Positions 1 through 8,976 are shown, counted from the stretch's first letter. The stretch is 64,000 bases of DNA from Herbaspirillum sp. (GCF_017744395.1 NZ_JAGIBI010000001.1:558001-622000), one strand, 5' to 3'. The notes: generated by a model not told the origin, from the sequence alone. Program-made: numbers and translations.

Positions 1-160
1 AATTACTTTAAATAAAAATCTTATCTTATTGATTTTATTTGATTTAATTTTTAAAGACTGGGTCCGCCCGATTCGGCGGATGACCCAGGCAAGCTTTCTC
101 CCCGCGTATTGCCGCAGCGCCAGCCTTTTGCTGGCGAAAGCGCTCAAGTTGTCGCCAGGC

Positions 161-820
161 ATGCCGTTATACAACACGGATTACCTGTCATTGTCACTGG
201 AGCGCATCATTTCTCTCACCTTCATTTCCGATCCGGCCACCGGCCGCCGCAGGAACGCGGTCAGCCACGACGCCATCCTTGACGCCACCTATGTGATGCT
301 CGAGGAGATTGGCTTCGACAAGCTGTCGCTGGAAGGGGTGGCCGCGCGCGCAGGCGTGGGCAAGGCGACCATTTACCGCTGGTGGTCCAGCAAGAGCGCG
401 CTGGCGATGGAAGCGCTGCTGCGCGCGGTCGATCCGTTGCCGCCGATCGGCGACAGCGGTTCGGCCCGCCGCGATATCGAAGACCATATCACCCGCCTGG
501 CGCAGCTGTTGCGCGGCAAGAGCGGGCGCGTGGTGCGGGAGATGATCGCGCTGGCGCAGTTCGATGATGAAACCAAGCGCATCTTCAACGACAGTTATCT
601 GGAACCGCGCCGTTCGGCGCTGGTGGAGGCACTGCGCCGCGGCGCCCAACGCGGCGAGTTCAGGGACGGATTGGACCTGAACCTGGTATTCGATCTGCTG
701 TACGCCCCCTTGTTGCAGCGGCTTCTTACCGGTAGCGCCGGCATCGAAGAACACCAGATCAATGCGCAATTGGACCTGGTGCTCAGTAGTATCTCCCTTG
801 AACATCCCCTCACGCAGTAA
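161..820 (+). CDS. TetR/AcrR family transcriptional regulator
   Basis: A 219-residue protein with an N-terminal TetR helix-turn-helix (residues about 34-80, including GVGKATIYRWWSSKSAL) and a divergent helical C-terminal ligand domain. These regulators bind operator DNA as dimers and usually repress until an effector binds. The open frame continues upstream to position 29, but those extra 44 residues are unlike the family and come from AT-rich leader DNA, so the ATG at 161 is preferred; no strong ribosome site decides it. No obvious target gene adjoins it: the window edge lies 160 bp upstream and the next gene is a small membrane protein 400 bp downstream. The family is clear; effector and targets are unknown. 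Confidence 0.85.
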   Translation: MPLYNTDYLSLSLERIISLTFISDPATGRRRNAVSHDAILDATYVMLEEIGFDKLSLEGVAARAGVGKATIYRWWSSKSALAMEALLRAVDPLPPIGDSGSARRDIEDHITRLAQLLRGKSGRVVREMIALAQFDDETKRIFNDSYLEPRRSALVEALRRGAQRGEFRDGLDLNLVFDLLYAPLLQRLLTGSAGIEEHQINAQLDLVLSSISLEHPLTQ

Positions 821-1219
821 TCACAGGACCGAATAAATTTCGAGCTAACAATCGTAAATTTTGTTGAGCGCAAGATAATTTGCACCTAGAATCCGAGACG
901 AAACGTATCGTATTGGCTCTGGGCAAGTGTTCTATTGTGTGAGCAAACACCGGTTTGCTCTTGAGACGGCCTGACTTGGCGCTTGAATAGCTGTCTCCGG
1001 CGGCCCGGAATGGGGAATGTCGTTCCATCTCCCGGCTTCGCTGAAATGCGAGCCTGTCTTTGCCTTGCCTGCCTGTCCGATACCTTCATCCAGATTGGAA
1101 TACAACACCGGTTTCCCGCAGGGGCGCCGGGGGACGATTGCTATGCGGCAAAGGGCGCCTTGCAGGCGGCCGCGCGGTGATCCAGGGGCGAAAAACACAT
1201 GCAAGTGCAAGGGGAAAAA
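821..1219. other. intergenic region without a convincing gene
   Basis: About 400 bp between the TetR gene and the next small gene. Short frames here lack start signals and family-like sequence. The only structure seen is a sigma70-like pair, TTGAGC at 864-869 and TAGAAT at 887-892, 17 bp apart on the plus strand. It would give a leader of about 320 nt before the next gene, or could drive a small RNA. Confidence 0.4.
864..892 (+). promoter_or_regulatory. possible sigma70 promoter
   Basis: TTGAGC (864-869), 17 bp spacer, TAGAAT (887-892). Spacing is ideal and each hexamer matches the consensus at four or five of six positions, but the distance to the next start codon is long. Inference from sequence only. 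Confidence 0.3.
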
Positions 1220-1552
1220 ATGCACGGCGACGCAATGGGCGGGTACGGGGGCGTACCAGGCATGCTTTCACGCGAACCGGAGCGGCAACGCAGGGCGAGG
1301 CGCTGGTGCATCCTGGGAGTGATCCTGATTCCGCTTGTACAGGCCTTCTTGTGGGTGCAGTACGCATCGGCGCGCCAATCCGGCGAACTGCTGTATGCCG
1401 AGCGCTATTGCGGATGCCGGGAGACGGTATCGCGCTGGGTCAGCGACTACATCTGGACCCAGATGATCTGGTTGCCGTGCAATACCTTGTTCCTGCTGAT
1501 CTGGGCGGCATTGGCGCTCAAGTTGTGGAACAGCAGGCGGACTCGCCGCTGA
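1220..1552 (+). CDS. small hypothetical membrane protein
   Basis: A 110-residue protein of unknown function. It has two hydrophobic segments (about residues 31-46, ILGVILIPLVQAFLWV, and 84-103, WLPCNTLFLLIWAALALKLW) separated by a loop containing the pair CGC, with a basic C-terminus (NSRRTRR), as in a small two-pass inner-membrane protein. The ATG at 1220 is chosen because a purine-rich AAGGGGAAAA stretch lies just upstream; another in-frame ATG at 1199 lacks one. Its neighbours give no functional clue. The combination of ribosome site and membrane segments makes it more likely real than spurious, but no family was recognised. Confidence 0.55.
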   Translation: MHGDAMGGYGGVPGMLSREPERQRRARRWCILGVILIPLVQAFLWVQYASARQSGELLYAERYCGCRETVSRWVSDYIWTQMIWLPCNTLFLLIWAALALKLWNSRRTRR

Positions 1553-1806
1553 GGCCGCTGTTCTTTTTCCTTTTCTTGCTTTTCTTCCTTCTCTTGCCCG
1601 CCGGCGATGCGCCGGGATGCGGGCAATTCCATCATGCCAAAAATGCGAGTCATATTTTTCGATATGGTTCGACAATTTTATTGTCATTGAGTAGTAATAC
1701 TTCGATGCAACAATCCGCCCCGCATCCGCTACGGCCTGATTTTTTGTTCACGTTCCAGGGAAGATCGTGAAACTGCGCCAAGGATCGCCATCACAAGGGG
1801 AACTCA

Positions 1807-4236
1807 ATGACCATCCGTCTGCGCATCACGCTGCTCGTCATACTCACATTCATCGCCATCGCCGGCATCGGCGGCTACGCGATGATCCAATCCCGCGACA
1901 GCGCGGCGGAGGTCAAGTCGGTCACGGAAGGGGTGATGCCGAGCGTGCTGGCCTCATCCGACCTGATGGGGCAGTTGAAGGATGTGCAGCTGGCGGCGAT
2001 GGTGATGGTCACCGAAGCCGACAACCAGCTGGTCGCCCAGGAAAATGAAAAGCTGGCCGAGAAAAAGGCGGTGCTGGAAAAGGCCCTGGAGACGCAGGCC
2101 AAGCATGCTGGCAGCGTTGCCCAGCGCGGCCTGGTCGAGCAGGCGCGCGAGAGCCTCGATAACTACTTCGGCGCCATCGACAATACCGCCAGGTTCAAGC
2201 TGGCCGGCAAGAACGAGATCGCCCAGGCGCAGTTCTTCGGCGGCGTGATGCAGTACCAGGTCGAGCTGGAAGGCATCGTCAACACCCTGCGCATCGAAAA
2301 GAACCGCTTCAAGGATGCCGCCATCACCTCGCTCAACGGCAAGCTGGAATCGACCACGACCACGATCTCGATCGTCACCGCGGTGGCCGTGGCGCTGCTG
2401 GGCGGCATCGGTTTCCTGCTGTACCGCCAGATCACCGGCCCGATCAGCCGCATGTCGAGCATGATGGGCGAGATCGCTTCCAGCCAGGACTTCAGCCGCC
2501 GCCTGCCGGTGCAGCGCATGGATGAAGTCGGGCATTCCATCGTCGCCTTCAACGGCATGGTGGAAAAGATCGAAGAGGCGTCCGCCCAGGTGCGCCAGAA
2601 GACCGCCGACATGCAGGCCATGCTGCAGAACATCCCGCAGGGCATCCTGACCATCGTCGATGGCAACAAGATCCACCCCGAATATTCAGCCTTCCTCGAA
2701 ACCGTGTTCGAGACCACCGACATCGCCGGCCGCGACCTGATGGAGCTGGTGTTCTCCGGCACCAACCTCGGCGCCGACACGCTGTCGCAGATCGAAGCCA
2801 TCGGCGGCGCCTGCATCGGCGAAGACGTGATGAACTTCGAATTCAACGAACACCTGATGGTGGGCGAAGTCGAGAAGACCATGGCCGGCGGCGGCAAGAA
2901 GATCCTCGACCTGTCGTGGTCGCCGATCACCGACGGCAACGACACGGTGATCCGCCTGATGCTGTGCGTGCGCGACGTCACCGAGCTGCGCCAGTTGGCG
3001 GCCGAAGCCAATGAGCAAAAGCGCGAGCTGGAAATGATCGGCGAGATCCTGGCGGTGGCGCCGGCCAAGTTCGGCGAATTCATCGGCAGCGCGCGCCGCT
3101 TCCTCGACGAGAACGAGCAGATCGTGCACCAGAACCCGGAAGCCACCGCATTCGCGATCGCCAAGCTGTTCCGCAACATGCACACCATCAAGGGCAACGG
3201 CCGCACCTACGGCCTGCTGCACCTGGCCAACGTGGTGCACGAGGCCGAACAGCATTACGACGACCTGCGCCATCCGGAAACCGGCGCCGTCTGGAGCCAG
3301 GAACACCTGCTGCTGCAACTGGCGCAAGTGCGCGAGACCATCGACCGCTACGCGCGCATCAACGACGTCACCCTGGGGCGCGGCGCGGCGGCCGAACCGG
3401 CCGATGCGGGCGCAGGCTACGAGCGCCATGTGATGACCGTCGACCGCAAGCACATCCAGGAAAGCCTGCACCGCCTGGAAACCGTCAATACCGCCAACCT
3501 GCATGAGATGGTGGCGGTGCGCAACGAAGTGCGCCGCACGCTGCGCCTGCTGGGCACCGAGAGCGTGCAGGACGTGCTGGCGCCGGTGACCGCCTCGCTG
3601 CCGGCGCTGGCGGCCGACCTGGGCAAGGCGGCGCCGGTGGTGGAGATCGAAGACAACGGTTATGTGGTGCACAGTTTCGCTTCGCCGCTGCTGCAGAACG
3701 TGTTCATGCACCTGATTCGCAATGCGATGGACCACGGCCTGGAAAGCGTGGCGGAGCGCGTGGCCAAGGGCAAGCCGGAAGCCGGCACGATCAAGCTGGA
3801 AATGGGCGTGATGGACAACATGTTCCAGATGGCGCTGTCCGACGACGGCCGCGGCCTGGCGCTGGAGCGCGTGCGCCAGATCGCCGTCGAGAAGAACCTG
3901 ATCGGCATCCACCAGGCCATGACCGATGCCGAACTGGCGCGACTGATCATGCAGCCGGGCTTTTCGACCCGCAGCGAAGTGACCGAGGTGTCCGGCCGTG
4001 GCGTGGGCATGGATGCGGTGCTGGATTTCGTCACCCGCGAGCACGGCAAGATCGAGATCCGTTTCACCGACGCGGATGAGGGCGCCGCTTACCGGGCGTT
4101 CCAGATCATCGTGATGCTGCCCGAGAACGTGGCGGTGGAGGTGGATGGCATCGATGTGCCGTATCCGGTGGCCGGCTACGAGCAGGCTGCGCCGGCGGTG
4201 AACCTGCCGCAGGGCGGCGATCCGCAGGTGGCGTGA
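1807..4236 (+). CDS. membrane-bound CheA-like histidine kinase (sensor-HAMP-PAS-Hpt-HATPase)
   Basis: An 809-residue kinase. Order: TM1 (about 7-27), helical four-helix-bundle-like periplasmic sensor (30-185), TM2 (187-206), HAMP (207-260), a PAS-like domain (270-395), an Hpt domain with phospho-acceptor His459 in NMHTIKGNGRTYGL, a dimerisation helix region (540-610), and a CheA-type HATPase with N-box LIRNAMDHGLE (636-646), DDGRGLAL (679-686) and SGRGVGMDAV (729-738). No C-terminal CheW-like domain is present, so this is not a standard CheA; the receptor is built into the kinase. It opens an operon with MCP-tip, CheX-like and CheY proteins, so His459 phosphate probably passes to that CheY. 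AAGGGG precedes the ATG. Confidence 0.85.
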   Translation: MTIRLRITLLVILTFIAIAGIGGYAMIQSRDSAAEVKSVTEGVMPSVLASSDLMGQLKDVQLAAMVMVTEADNQLVAQENEKLAEKKAVLEKALETQAKHAGSVAQRGLVEQARESLDNYFGAIDNTARFKLAGKNEIAQAQFFGGVMQYQVELEGIVNTLRIEKNRFKDAAITSLNGKLESTTTTISIVTAVAVALLGGIGFLLYRQITGPISRMSSMMGEIASSQDFSRRLPVQRMDEVGHSIVAFNGMVEKIEEASAQVRQKTADMQAMLQNIPQGILTIVDGNKIHPEYSAFLETVFETTDIAGRDLMELVFSGTNLGADTLSQIEAIGGACIGEDVMNFEFNEHLMVGEVEKTMAGGGKKILDLSWSPITDGNDTVIRLMLCVRDVTELRQLAAEANEQKRELEMIGEILAVAPAKFGEFIGSARRFLDENEQIVHQNPEATAFAIAKLFRNMHTIKGNGRTYGLLHLANVVHEAEQHYDDLRHPETGAVWSQEHLLLQLAQVRETIDRYARINDVTLGRGAAAEPADAGAGYERHVMTVDRKHIQESLHRLETVNTANLHEMVAVRNEVRRTLRLLGTESVQDVLAPVTASLPALAADLGKAAPVVEIEDNGYVVHSFASPLLQNVFMHLIRNAMDHGLESVAERVAKGKPEAGTIKLEMGVMDNMFQMALSDDGRGLALERVRQIAVEKNLIGIHQAMTDAELARLIMQPGFSTRSEVTEVSGRGVGMDAVLDFVTREHGKIEIRFTDADEGAAYRAFQIIVMLPENVAVEVDGIDVPYPVAGYEQAAPAVNLPQGGDPQVA

Positions 4237-4309
4237 GCGGGCGGGAAGGGCGCTTGTCCCGATGCCGCAGGTCGGCGCCGGTATGAAGATGAAGTAACGG
4301 TGGTGAGAA

Positions 4310-5047
4310 ATGAATGTGATGGTGTGGAATTCGATACTTTTCCTGGCGCTGGGCGCCTTGCTGGCGGGCGTGCCGATGGCGGTGCTGTGGCGCCGCCAGA
4401 AGGTCCGCGCCGCGCGCATGATCGACCTGGCGCAGGTGGAGTCCTTGAAGCGCAATGTGCAGCAGACGCTGCAGGAGCAGCAGCGCGACGTGGCCGAGCA
4501 TCAGCGGCATATCGAGGCGGAGCGCCTGGAAGGCGAGCGCCGCATGGCCGAGATGCGCGGCGAGAGCGAGGCGCTGGTGGCGCGCCTGAGCGAGCAGAAT
4601 TCGCAAAACATGGCGCGCGTGATGGAAAACTGCGACGCCTCGCAGGACACGATTTCCAAGCTGCTGGGCCTGATGCGCACATTCGAGCGCTGGCACGACG
4701 ACATGAACGTGCTGATTTCGCATAACCGCGAGATGCACCGCAAGAACGACGAGTTCGCGCTGATCGTCAACCAGGTCATCATCGTCGCCCTCAATGCCTC
4801 CATCGAAGCGGCCCGGGCCGGCGCGCACGGCCGCGGCTTCGCGGTGGTGGCGTCCGAGGTGCGCGACCTGGCGCAGCGCGCCGAAAAGCTCTCCAAGAGC
4901 TACCGCGCCAACCTGTACCAGAACGACCTGATCACCACCACCACCTTCCAGGACCTGCAGGCCGGCGGCAAGATGATCATGGGCGCCGTGATCGGCCTGG
5001 ACCTGATCAACAAGAAGACCCGGGAAACCCTGGCGGAGGCGGCCTGA
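4310..5047 (+). CDS. short methyl-accepting chemotaxis-type signalling protein
   Basis: A 245-residue protein with one N-terminal membrane helix (about 7-26), a long predicted coiled coil (40-150) and a segment matching the conserved MCP hairpin tip, [19 protein letters not shown] (158-176) followed by [15 protein letters not shown]. It has no periplasmic ligand domain and is much shorter than a normal receptor (over 500 residues). It lies 73 bp after the CheA-like gene and 2 bp before the CheX-like gene. Because the companion kinase already carries its own sensor and HAMP, this protein may act as a separate signalling or scaffold rod rather than a receptor. Fold assignment is firm; role is inference. 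Confidence 0.8.
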   Translation: MNVMVWNSILFLALGALLAGVPMAVLWRRQKVRAARMIDLAQVESLKRNVQQTLQEQQRDVAEHQRHIEAERLEGERRMAEMRGESEALVARLSEQNSQNMARVMENCDASQDTISKLLGLMRTFERWHDDMNVLISHNREMHRKNDEFALIVNQVIIVALNASIEAARAGAHGRGFAVVASEVRDLAQRAEKLSKSYRANLYQNDLITTTTFQDLQAGGKMIMGAVIGLDLINKKTRETLAEAA

Positions 5048-5049
5048 CG

Positions 5050-5613
5050 ATGGATAACGCCTTGATCAGCCAGGCCGCCAGGGACGGTTTCGACACGCTG
5101 CTGCGGCAGGCGCTCAGGACCAGCCTGGTGCCCGACGGCGCTGCGGCCGAGATGACGGCCATCGACGACGTGTCGGCCATCCGCGAAAAGAAAATCGTGG
5201 TGCTGACGGTTTCGTCCTACCTGTTCCGCCTGATGGTGATGTTCTATTTCACGCCGGACGCCGCCACCAAAGCGCATTTCGCGCGGCTGAACCGGGTCGA
5301 TCCGGAAGATATGTCGGAGCAGGCCTTCATGGACGCCATCGCCGAGTGCGGCAACCTGTGCTGCGGCATCCTGAACCGCGACCTGGGGCGTTTCTATCCG
5401 CACCTGGGCATGTCGACGCCGAACGTGATCGACAAGAATTGCGCGGCCTACCTGCAGACGCTCAACGTCGGCCACCTGCGCCACCTGGCGGTGGATATGC
5501 CAGAGGCGCCGCGTTTTCACGTCACGCTGTGCGTATCGGCCTACGCGGAGATGGATTTTTCGGTGTCGGAGGAAGAAGCCGATGCCGGCACCGGCGAGCT
5601 GGAGCTGTTCTGA
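5050..5613 (+). CDS. CheX/CheC-like protein (probable CheY-P phosphatase or adaptor)
   Basis: A 187-residue soluble protein. The central segment EAFMDAIAECGN-type helix (AFMDAIAECGNLCCGILNRD, about 98-117) resembles the CheX/CheC/FliY active-site helix pattern (E-x2-N), with E106 and N109 in the expected arrangement. Family members dephosphorylate CheY. It starts 2 bp after the MCP-like gene and precedes cheY, consistent with a local CheY-reset function. The C-terminus is acidic (SEEEADAGTGELELF). The overall similarity is moderate, so an adaptor function without phosphatase activity cannot be excluded. Confidence 0.65.
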   Translation: MDNALISQAARDGFDTLLRQALRTSLVPDGAAAEMTAIDDVSAIREKKIVVLTVSSYLFRLMVMFYFTPDAATKAHFARLNRVDPEDMSEQAFMDAIAECGNLCCGILNRDLGRFYPHLGMSTPNVIDKNCAAYLQTLNVGHLRHLAVDMPEAPRFHVTLCVSAYAEMDFSVSEEEADAGTGELELF

Positions 5614-5682
5614 CCGGGCGCCCGGTGCACCCGTTTCAATTTCAAATTCAAATTCAACTTGATTATCGAGAGAGACAACAAC

Positions 5683-6051
5683 ATGGCACAAATTCTGGTC
5701 GTAGACGATTCAAGCACGGTGCGCGCCGAGGTCGGCGATTTCCTGAAAAAGAACGGCCTGGACGTGGCGCTGGCCGTGGACGGCCGCGACGGCCTGAGCA
5801 AGCTCAAGGGCGACCCGGGCATCAAGCTGGTGGTCTCCGACGTCAACATGCCCAACATGGACGGGCTGACCATGGCCGAGAAGATCCGCGGCGAACTGGG
5901 CAATGCCAGCGTCAATATCATCATGCTGACCACCGAGAATTCGCCGATCATGAAAGAGCGCGGCAAGGCGGCCGGCATCAAGGGCTGGATCGTCAAGCCG
6001 TTCAAGGGCGACGCGGTGCTGCCGACGTTCAAGAAGCTGGTCGGCGCCTGA
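5683..6051 (+). CDS. CheY-like single-domain response regulator
   Basis: A 122-residue stand-alone receiver domain: acidic pair in VVDDSS near the N-terminus, phospho-acceptor Asp in VVSDVNMPNMDG, conserved Thr in MLTTEN and Lys in VKPFKG. No output domain. The ATG at 5683 is chosen because GAGAGA lies seven or eight bases upstream and the receiver fold begins at once; a longer frame from 5659 adds only non-homologous residues. As last gene of the chemotaxis-like operon it is the probable phosphate target of the membrane CheA-like kinase. Its downstream partner is unknown: no flagellar or pilus gene is in the window. Confidence 0.88.
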   Translation: MAQILVVDDSSTVRAEVGDFLKKNGLDVALAVDGRDGLSKLKGDPGIKLVVSDVNMPNMDGLTMAEKIRGELGNASVNIIMLTTENSPIMKERGKAAGIKGWIVKPFKGDAVLPTFKKLVGA

Positions 6052-6101
6052 TGCTTCAAGGTTGAAGGAGGGCGCAGGCCGCGTTTTCCGCGGTTTGCGG
6101 G

Positions 6102-6134
6102 ACGCCGCCCGTCATCGCGACGGCGGCGTTTTTC
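6102..6134 (+). terminator. Rho-independent terminator of the chemotaxis-like operon
   Basis: GACGCCGCCCGTC (6101-6113) pairs with GACGGCGGCGT (6119-6129) with a single bulged C and a five-base loop, followed by TTTTT. It lies 50 bp after cheY and immediately before the end of the convergent gene. Confidence 0.85.
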
Positions 6135-6138
6135 ATTG

Positions 6139-7017
6139 TCACTGCTCTTCGATCACCAGTTCGAAGCAGATCAGCACCGGATTGCGGCCGCGCGCCAGCA
6201 CGCCTTCGCAGACCTTGCCCTCGGGATTGATCAGCGCGATGTCCAGCTGCGCGCGCAAGCCATCCGGGCCGCTCCTGACTTCGCCCGAGCGCACCAGGAT
6301 TTCGGTGGCGCGGTCTTCCAGCACCCGGCCGTCCTCGAAATCGGCGCCGATGATGCTGCCGACGCTGCCGCGGATGACGGCGTGCGCGATGCCGTGCGAG
6401 CGGCACACGTCTTCGATGGCCATGGTCAGGTCCTCATCCGGGCGGATGCGGGCCAGTACGATGCGCTTGCCCTGGGCGGCACGTTCGCGGCCTTCCAGGC
6501 GGGTGGGATGGAACAGCGTGAAATTGGTTTCCGGGTCGTATTTGGTCGCCATGGTGGCGTCATGCAGGCCCCAGGCTTGCGCCTGGCAGGCTTCGGCCAC
6601 GATGGTCTGGTCCATCAGCATGTGGCCGCCCTGGCGTTGGCCGTCGCTGCCGCGCCAGACGGCATGGCAGTGCACGAAGGGTTGGCCGTCCTTGCGGCCG
6701 TAGGTGGCGCAGGCGAATTCGATGACCGTGCCCTTTTCGATGGCGTGGGGCGCGCTGTAGAAGGCGGCGTGCTGGTCGTCCACGGCCAGGGCCGGCATCA
6801 GGAAATGGAGCGGCGCCACTTTCAGGTTTTCAAAGCGCACGGTGCCGCCGGCGATGCCGGCTTTGTCCAGCGGGATGTGCATGGCGTCGCGCAGCGTACG
6901 GCCCGGTTCCAGCGTGAAAGTCCGGTGCATGGCGCCGCCTTCCAGGCTGGCGATGCGTACCGGGTCCGGCTTTCCCGGATGGCGGACGGTGCGGGCGAAT
7001 GTCTGGCTGGGGGGCAT
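6139..7017 (-). CDS. tandem PPC/DUF296 domain protein
   Basis: A 292-residue protein with two PPC/DUF296-type domains. The second (about 150-290) is clearest, with LARIRPDEDLTMAIEDVCR, AVIRGSVGSIIGA and a DIALINPEGKV core; the first (about 15-140) keeps a divergent copy with GRTLRDAMHIPL and HCHAVWRG. Bacterial PPC proteins of this type are trimeric and poorly characterised; plant relatives are fused to AT-hooks, absent here. Start at 7017 is supported by AAGGAG seven bases upstream; a longer frame has no such support. It converges on the chemotaxis operon and shares its terminator region. Molecular function unknown; the domain call is reasonably secure. Confidence 0.75.
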   Translation of the reverse strand: MPPSQTFARTVRHPGKPDPVRIASLEGGAMHRTFTLEPGRTLRDAMHIPLDKAGIAGGTVRFENLKVAPLHFLMPALAVDDQHAAFYSAPHAIEKGTVIEFACATYGRKDGQPFVHCHAVWRGSDGQRQGGHMLMDQTIVAEACQAQAWGLHDATMATKYDPETNFTLFHPTRLEGRERAAQGKRIVLARIRPDEDLTMAIEDVCRSHGIAHAVIRGSVGSIIGADFEDGRVLEDRATEILVRSGEVRSGPDGLRAQLDIALINPEGKVCEGVLARGRNPVLICFELVIEEQ

Positions 7018-7169
7018 TGCGGGTCTCCTTGTTGCGTCCTGTTCCGGGCGCGGCCTGGGCGGTGTGCGCCCGGCCGTTTTGTCTCCGGCAGACGGTGTCT
7101 GGATTTTATTATCCCGTTTCCCTTTGCGGCAGTAGGTGAATGTTTTTAATCCTCGGCCGGCGTGGCGGC

Positions 7170-7466
7170 TCAGAGCGGATTGGGCACCAGTTCGGGAATG
7201 CCGACCACCGTGGTCCAGGGCTTGACTTGCCAGCGCGTCACCAGGCCGTGGCGGACGTAGGGATCGGCGGCGGCGAAGGCTTCGGCATCGGCGGCCGAAC
7301 TCCTGAACAGCAGCAGGCCGCTTTCGGGCGGATCGCCGACGGCGCCGCCGGCCGCAAGTTCGCCGCGCGCCACGGCGTCCTTGCATAAGGCGAGGTGTTC
7401 GCTGCGGTGGGCCGGACGGCGGTCGAGATAGTCGGGAACGAAATCGTAGATGAGCAGGTAGTTCAT
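7170..7466 (-). CDS. YciI-like family protein
   Basis: A 98-residue protein with the dimeric alpha-beta barrel pattern of YciI proteins: N-terminal MNYLLIYDFVPDYLDRR, HSEHLALCKDAVARGEL-type helix, a hydrophobic strand GLLLFRS, and FAAADPYVRHGLVTRWQVKPW carrying the conserved DPY. YciI proteins are small, often enzymatically uncharacterised; some act in degradation pathways or are fused to regulators. It lies upstream on the same strand as the PPC-domain gene, 150 bp apart, so the two may be cotranscribed. The upstream region holds a motif resembling the BioR operator (7480-7489). Confidence 0.85.
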   Translation of the reverse strand: MNYLLIYDFVPDYLDRRPAHRSEHLALCKDAVARGELAAGGAVGDPPESGLLLFRSSAADAEAFAAADPYVRHGLVTRWQVKPWTTVVGIPELVPNPL

Positions 7467-7479
7467 GGCCGGCGGACAA

Positions 7480-7489
7480 ATATAGATAA
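7480..7489. promoter_or_regulatory. BioR-box-like decamer upstream of yciI-like gene
   Basis: ATATAGATAA matches nine of ten bases of TTATAGATAA, the motif found (in reverse complement) next to the GntR gene at 26264. It lies 14 bp upstream of the yciI-like start codon, in the promoter or leader region. AT-rich promoters produce such words by chance, so this is a weak call. Confidence 0.25.
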
Positions 7490-7552
7490 GAGAGATTCAA
7501 TATAGCACCGGCCATGCGATCCGGATTAGGCGCCGCAGGTGCCCGAAAAAAC

Positions 7553-7580
7553 AAAACCCGGAAGCGGGCTTCCGGGTTTT
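7553..7580 (-). terminator. Rho-independent terminator of the MHS transporter gene
   Basis: A perfect 12-bp stem, AAAACCCGGAAG / CTTCCGGGTTTT, with a four-base loop. On the minus strand it is followed by a T-rich tract (TTTTGTTTTTT) and lies about 50 bp after the transporter stop codon. Confidence 0.9.
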
Positions 7581-7632
7581 CTTCGATGCAGGTTACGCCG
7601 GCATTGCCGGCGGTTATCGGCGCATCAAGCCA

Positions 7633-8976
7633 TCAATCGTCCTTGGCTTCCAGCGCCCGGTTCAGGCTCAGCGCCGCCAGCGAGCCGACCGCGCCGGACA
7701 GCAGGTAGAAGCTGACATAAGCCAGGCCGAAGTGCGCCGACAGGCCCAGCGCCACCAGCGGGGCGAAACCGGCGCCCACCAGCCAGGCCAGGTCTTGCGT
7801 CAGCGCGGCGCCGGTGTAGCGGTACTTCCGCTGGAAGTTGGCGGTCACGGCGCCGGCGGCCTGGCCGTAGGACAGGCCCAGCAGCGCGAAGCCGATCAGG
7901 ATGAAGGTGTTCTGGCCGGATTCCCCGCCATTCATCAGGGTCGGCACGAAGGCCGAGAGGATCGCGATCAGCAGCGCCATCGTGCCCAGCGTGGTGCGGC
8001 GGCCGAAGCGGTCGGCGATCAGGCCCGATGCGACGATCCCCAGCGCCATGATCGCCGCGCCGATGATCTGGGTGATCAGGAAGTCATCCATGGAGCGCAG
8101 CGAATACAGGCTGGCCCAGGACAGCGGGAACACCGTCACCAGATGGAACAACGCGTAGCTGGCCAGCGCGGCGAGGGCGCCGATGATGATGTTGCGGCCC
8201 TGGGAGCGGCTCAGTTCGACGACGCCGGCCGGTTCCAGCTCGCGCTCGTCGAGCAGCTTGGCGTATTCCGGCGTGGAAACCAGGCGCAGGCGGGCGAACA
8301 AGGCAACAACGTTAATGGCGAAAGCCACATAAAAAGGAAAGCGCCAGCCCCAATCCAGGAAATCTTCCGTGGTAAGATCCGACAGCATGTAGGCAAACAG
8401 GCTTGCCGCGATGATGAATCCGAGCGGCGCGCCGAGCTGGCCCAGGGCGGCATACCATCCGCGCTTGTTCTGGGGAGCGTTCATCGCCAGCAGGGACGGC
8501 AGCCCGTCCCAGGCACCGCCCAGCGCGATGCCCTGTCCGACCCGCAGCAAGGACAGCAGGATGATGGCCCAGACGCCTATGTGGTCATAAGTTGGCAGCA
8601 ATGCAATACCCGCCGTTGAAAAACCAAGCAGGAACAGCGCCAGCGTCAGTTTCACTTCTCTTCCGTAAGCCCGCTGGATCGCCATGAAAATCACCGTCCC
8701 TATGGGGCGGGCGAGGAAGGCGAACGCAAAGATCGCGAAAGCGGAAAGCGTGCCTTCCAACCTGTATTCGAAAGGAAAGAAAATGGCCGGAAACACCAGC
8801 ACGGATGCCAGCGCATATACGAAAAAGTCGAAATATTCGGACGCGCGTCCGATCACCACACCGACGGCGATTTCACCTGGTTCGATGTGCCCATGATCAT
8901 GGGCTGCGGGGGCGACGTTAGATTGCGGCCGGAACTCGCTGGAACCTTGACCGTTGTGGATGCTGGTGCTTGCCAT
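7633..8976 (-). CDS. MFS transporter, metabolite:H+ symporter (MHS) family
   Basis: A 447-residue inner-membrane protein with about twelve hydrophobic helices. It has MHS-type features: ASEYFDFFVYALAS in TM1, GRPIG-like ARPIGTVIFM after TM2, and the loop motif DRFGRRTTL between TM8 and TM9. Such proteins import small carboxylates, osmolytes or aromatic acids with protons; the substrate cannot be read here. The N-terminus carries a soluble, His-containing tail (AAHDHGHIEPGE). Start ATG at 8976 is preferred over 8991 because GGGAGA lies eight bases before it. It is divergent from cyoA across 160 bp. Confidence 0.88.
   Translation of the reverse strand: MASTSIHNGQGSSEFRPQSNVAPAAHDHGHIEPGEIAVGVVIGRASEYFDFFVYALASVLVFPAIFFPFEYRLEGTLSAFAIFAFAFLARPIGTVIFMAIQRAYGREVKLTLALFLLGFSTAGIALLPTYDHIGVWAIILLSLLRVGQGIALGGAWDGLPSLLAMNAPQNKRGWYAALGQLGAPLGFIIAASLFAYMLSDLTTEDFLDWGWRFPFYVAFAINVVALFARLRLVSTPEYAKLLDERELEPAGVVELSRSQGRNIIIGALAALASYALFHLVTVFPLSWASLYSLRSMDDFLITQIIGAAIMALGIVASGLIADRFGRRTTLGTMALLIAILSAFVPTLMNGGESGQNTFILIGFALLGLSYGQAAGAVTANFQRKYRYTGAALTQDLAWLVGAGFAPLVALGLSAHFGLAYVSFYLLSGAVGSLAALSLNRALEAKDD

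Noticed and set aside
1553-1806. Pyrimidine-rich tract after the small membrane gene, considered as a terminator
   Set aside because: No stem with a following T-run could be drawn, so it is not called.
2686-4455. Long minus-strand frame opposite the CheA-like gene
   Set aside because: Low-complexity His/Arg/Ala composition and no domain; a shadow of the kinase.
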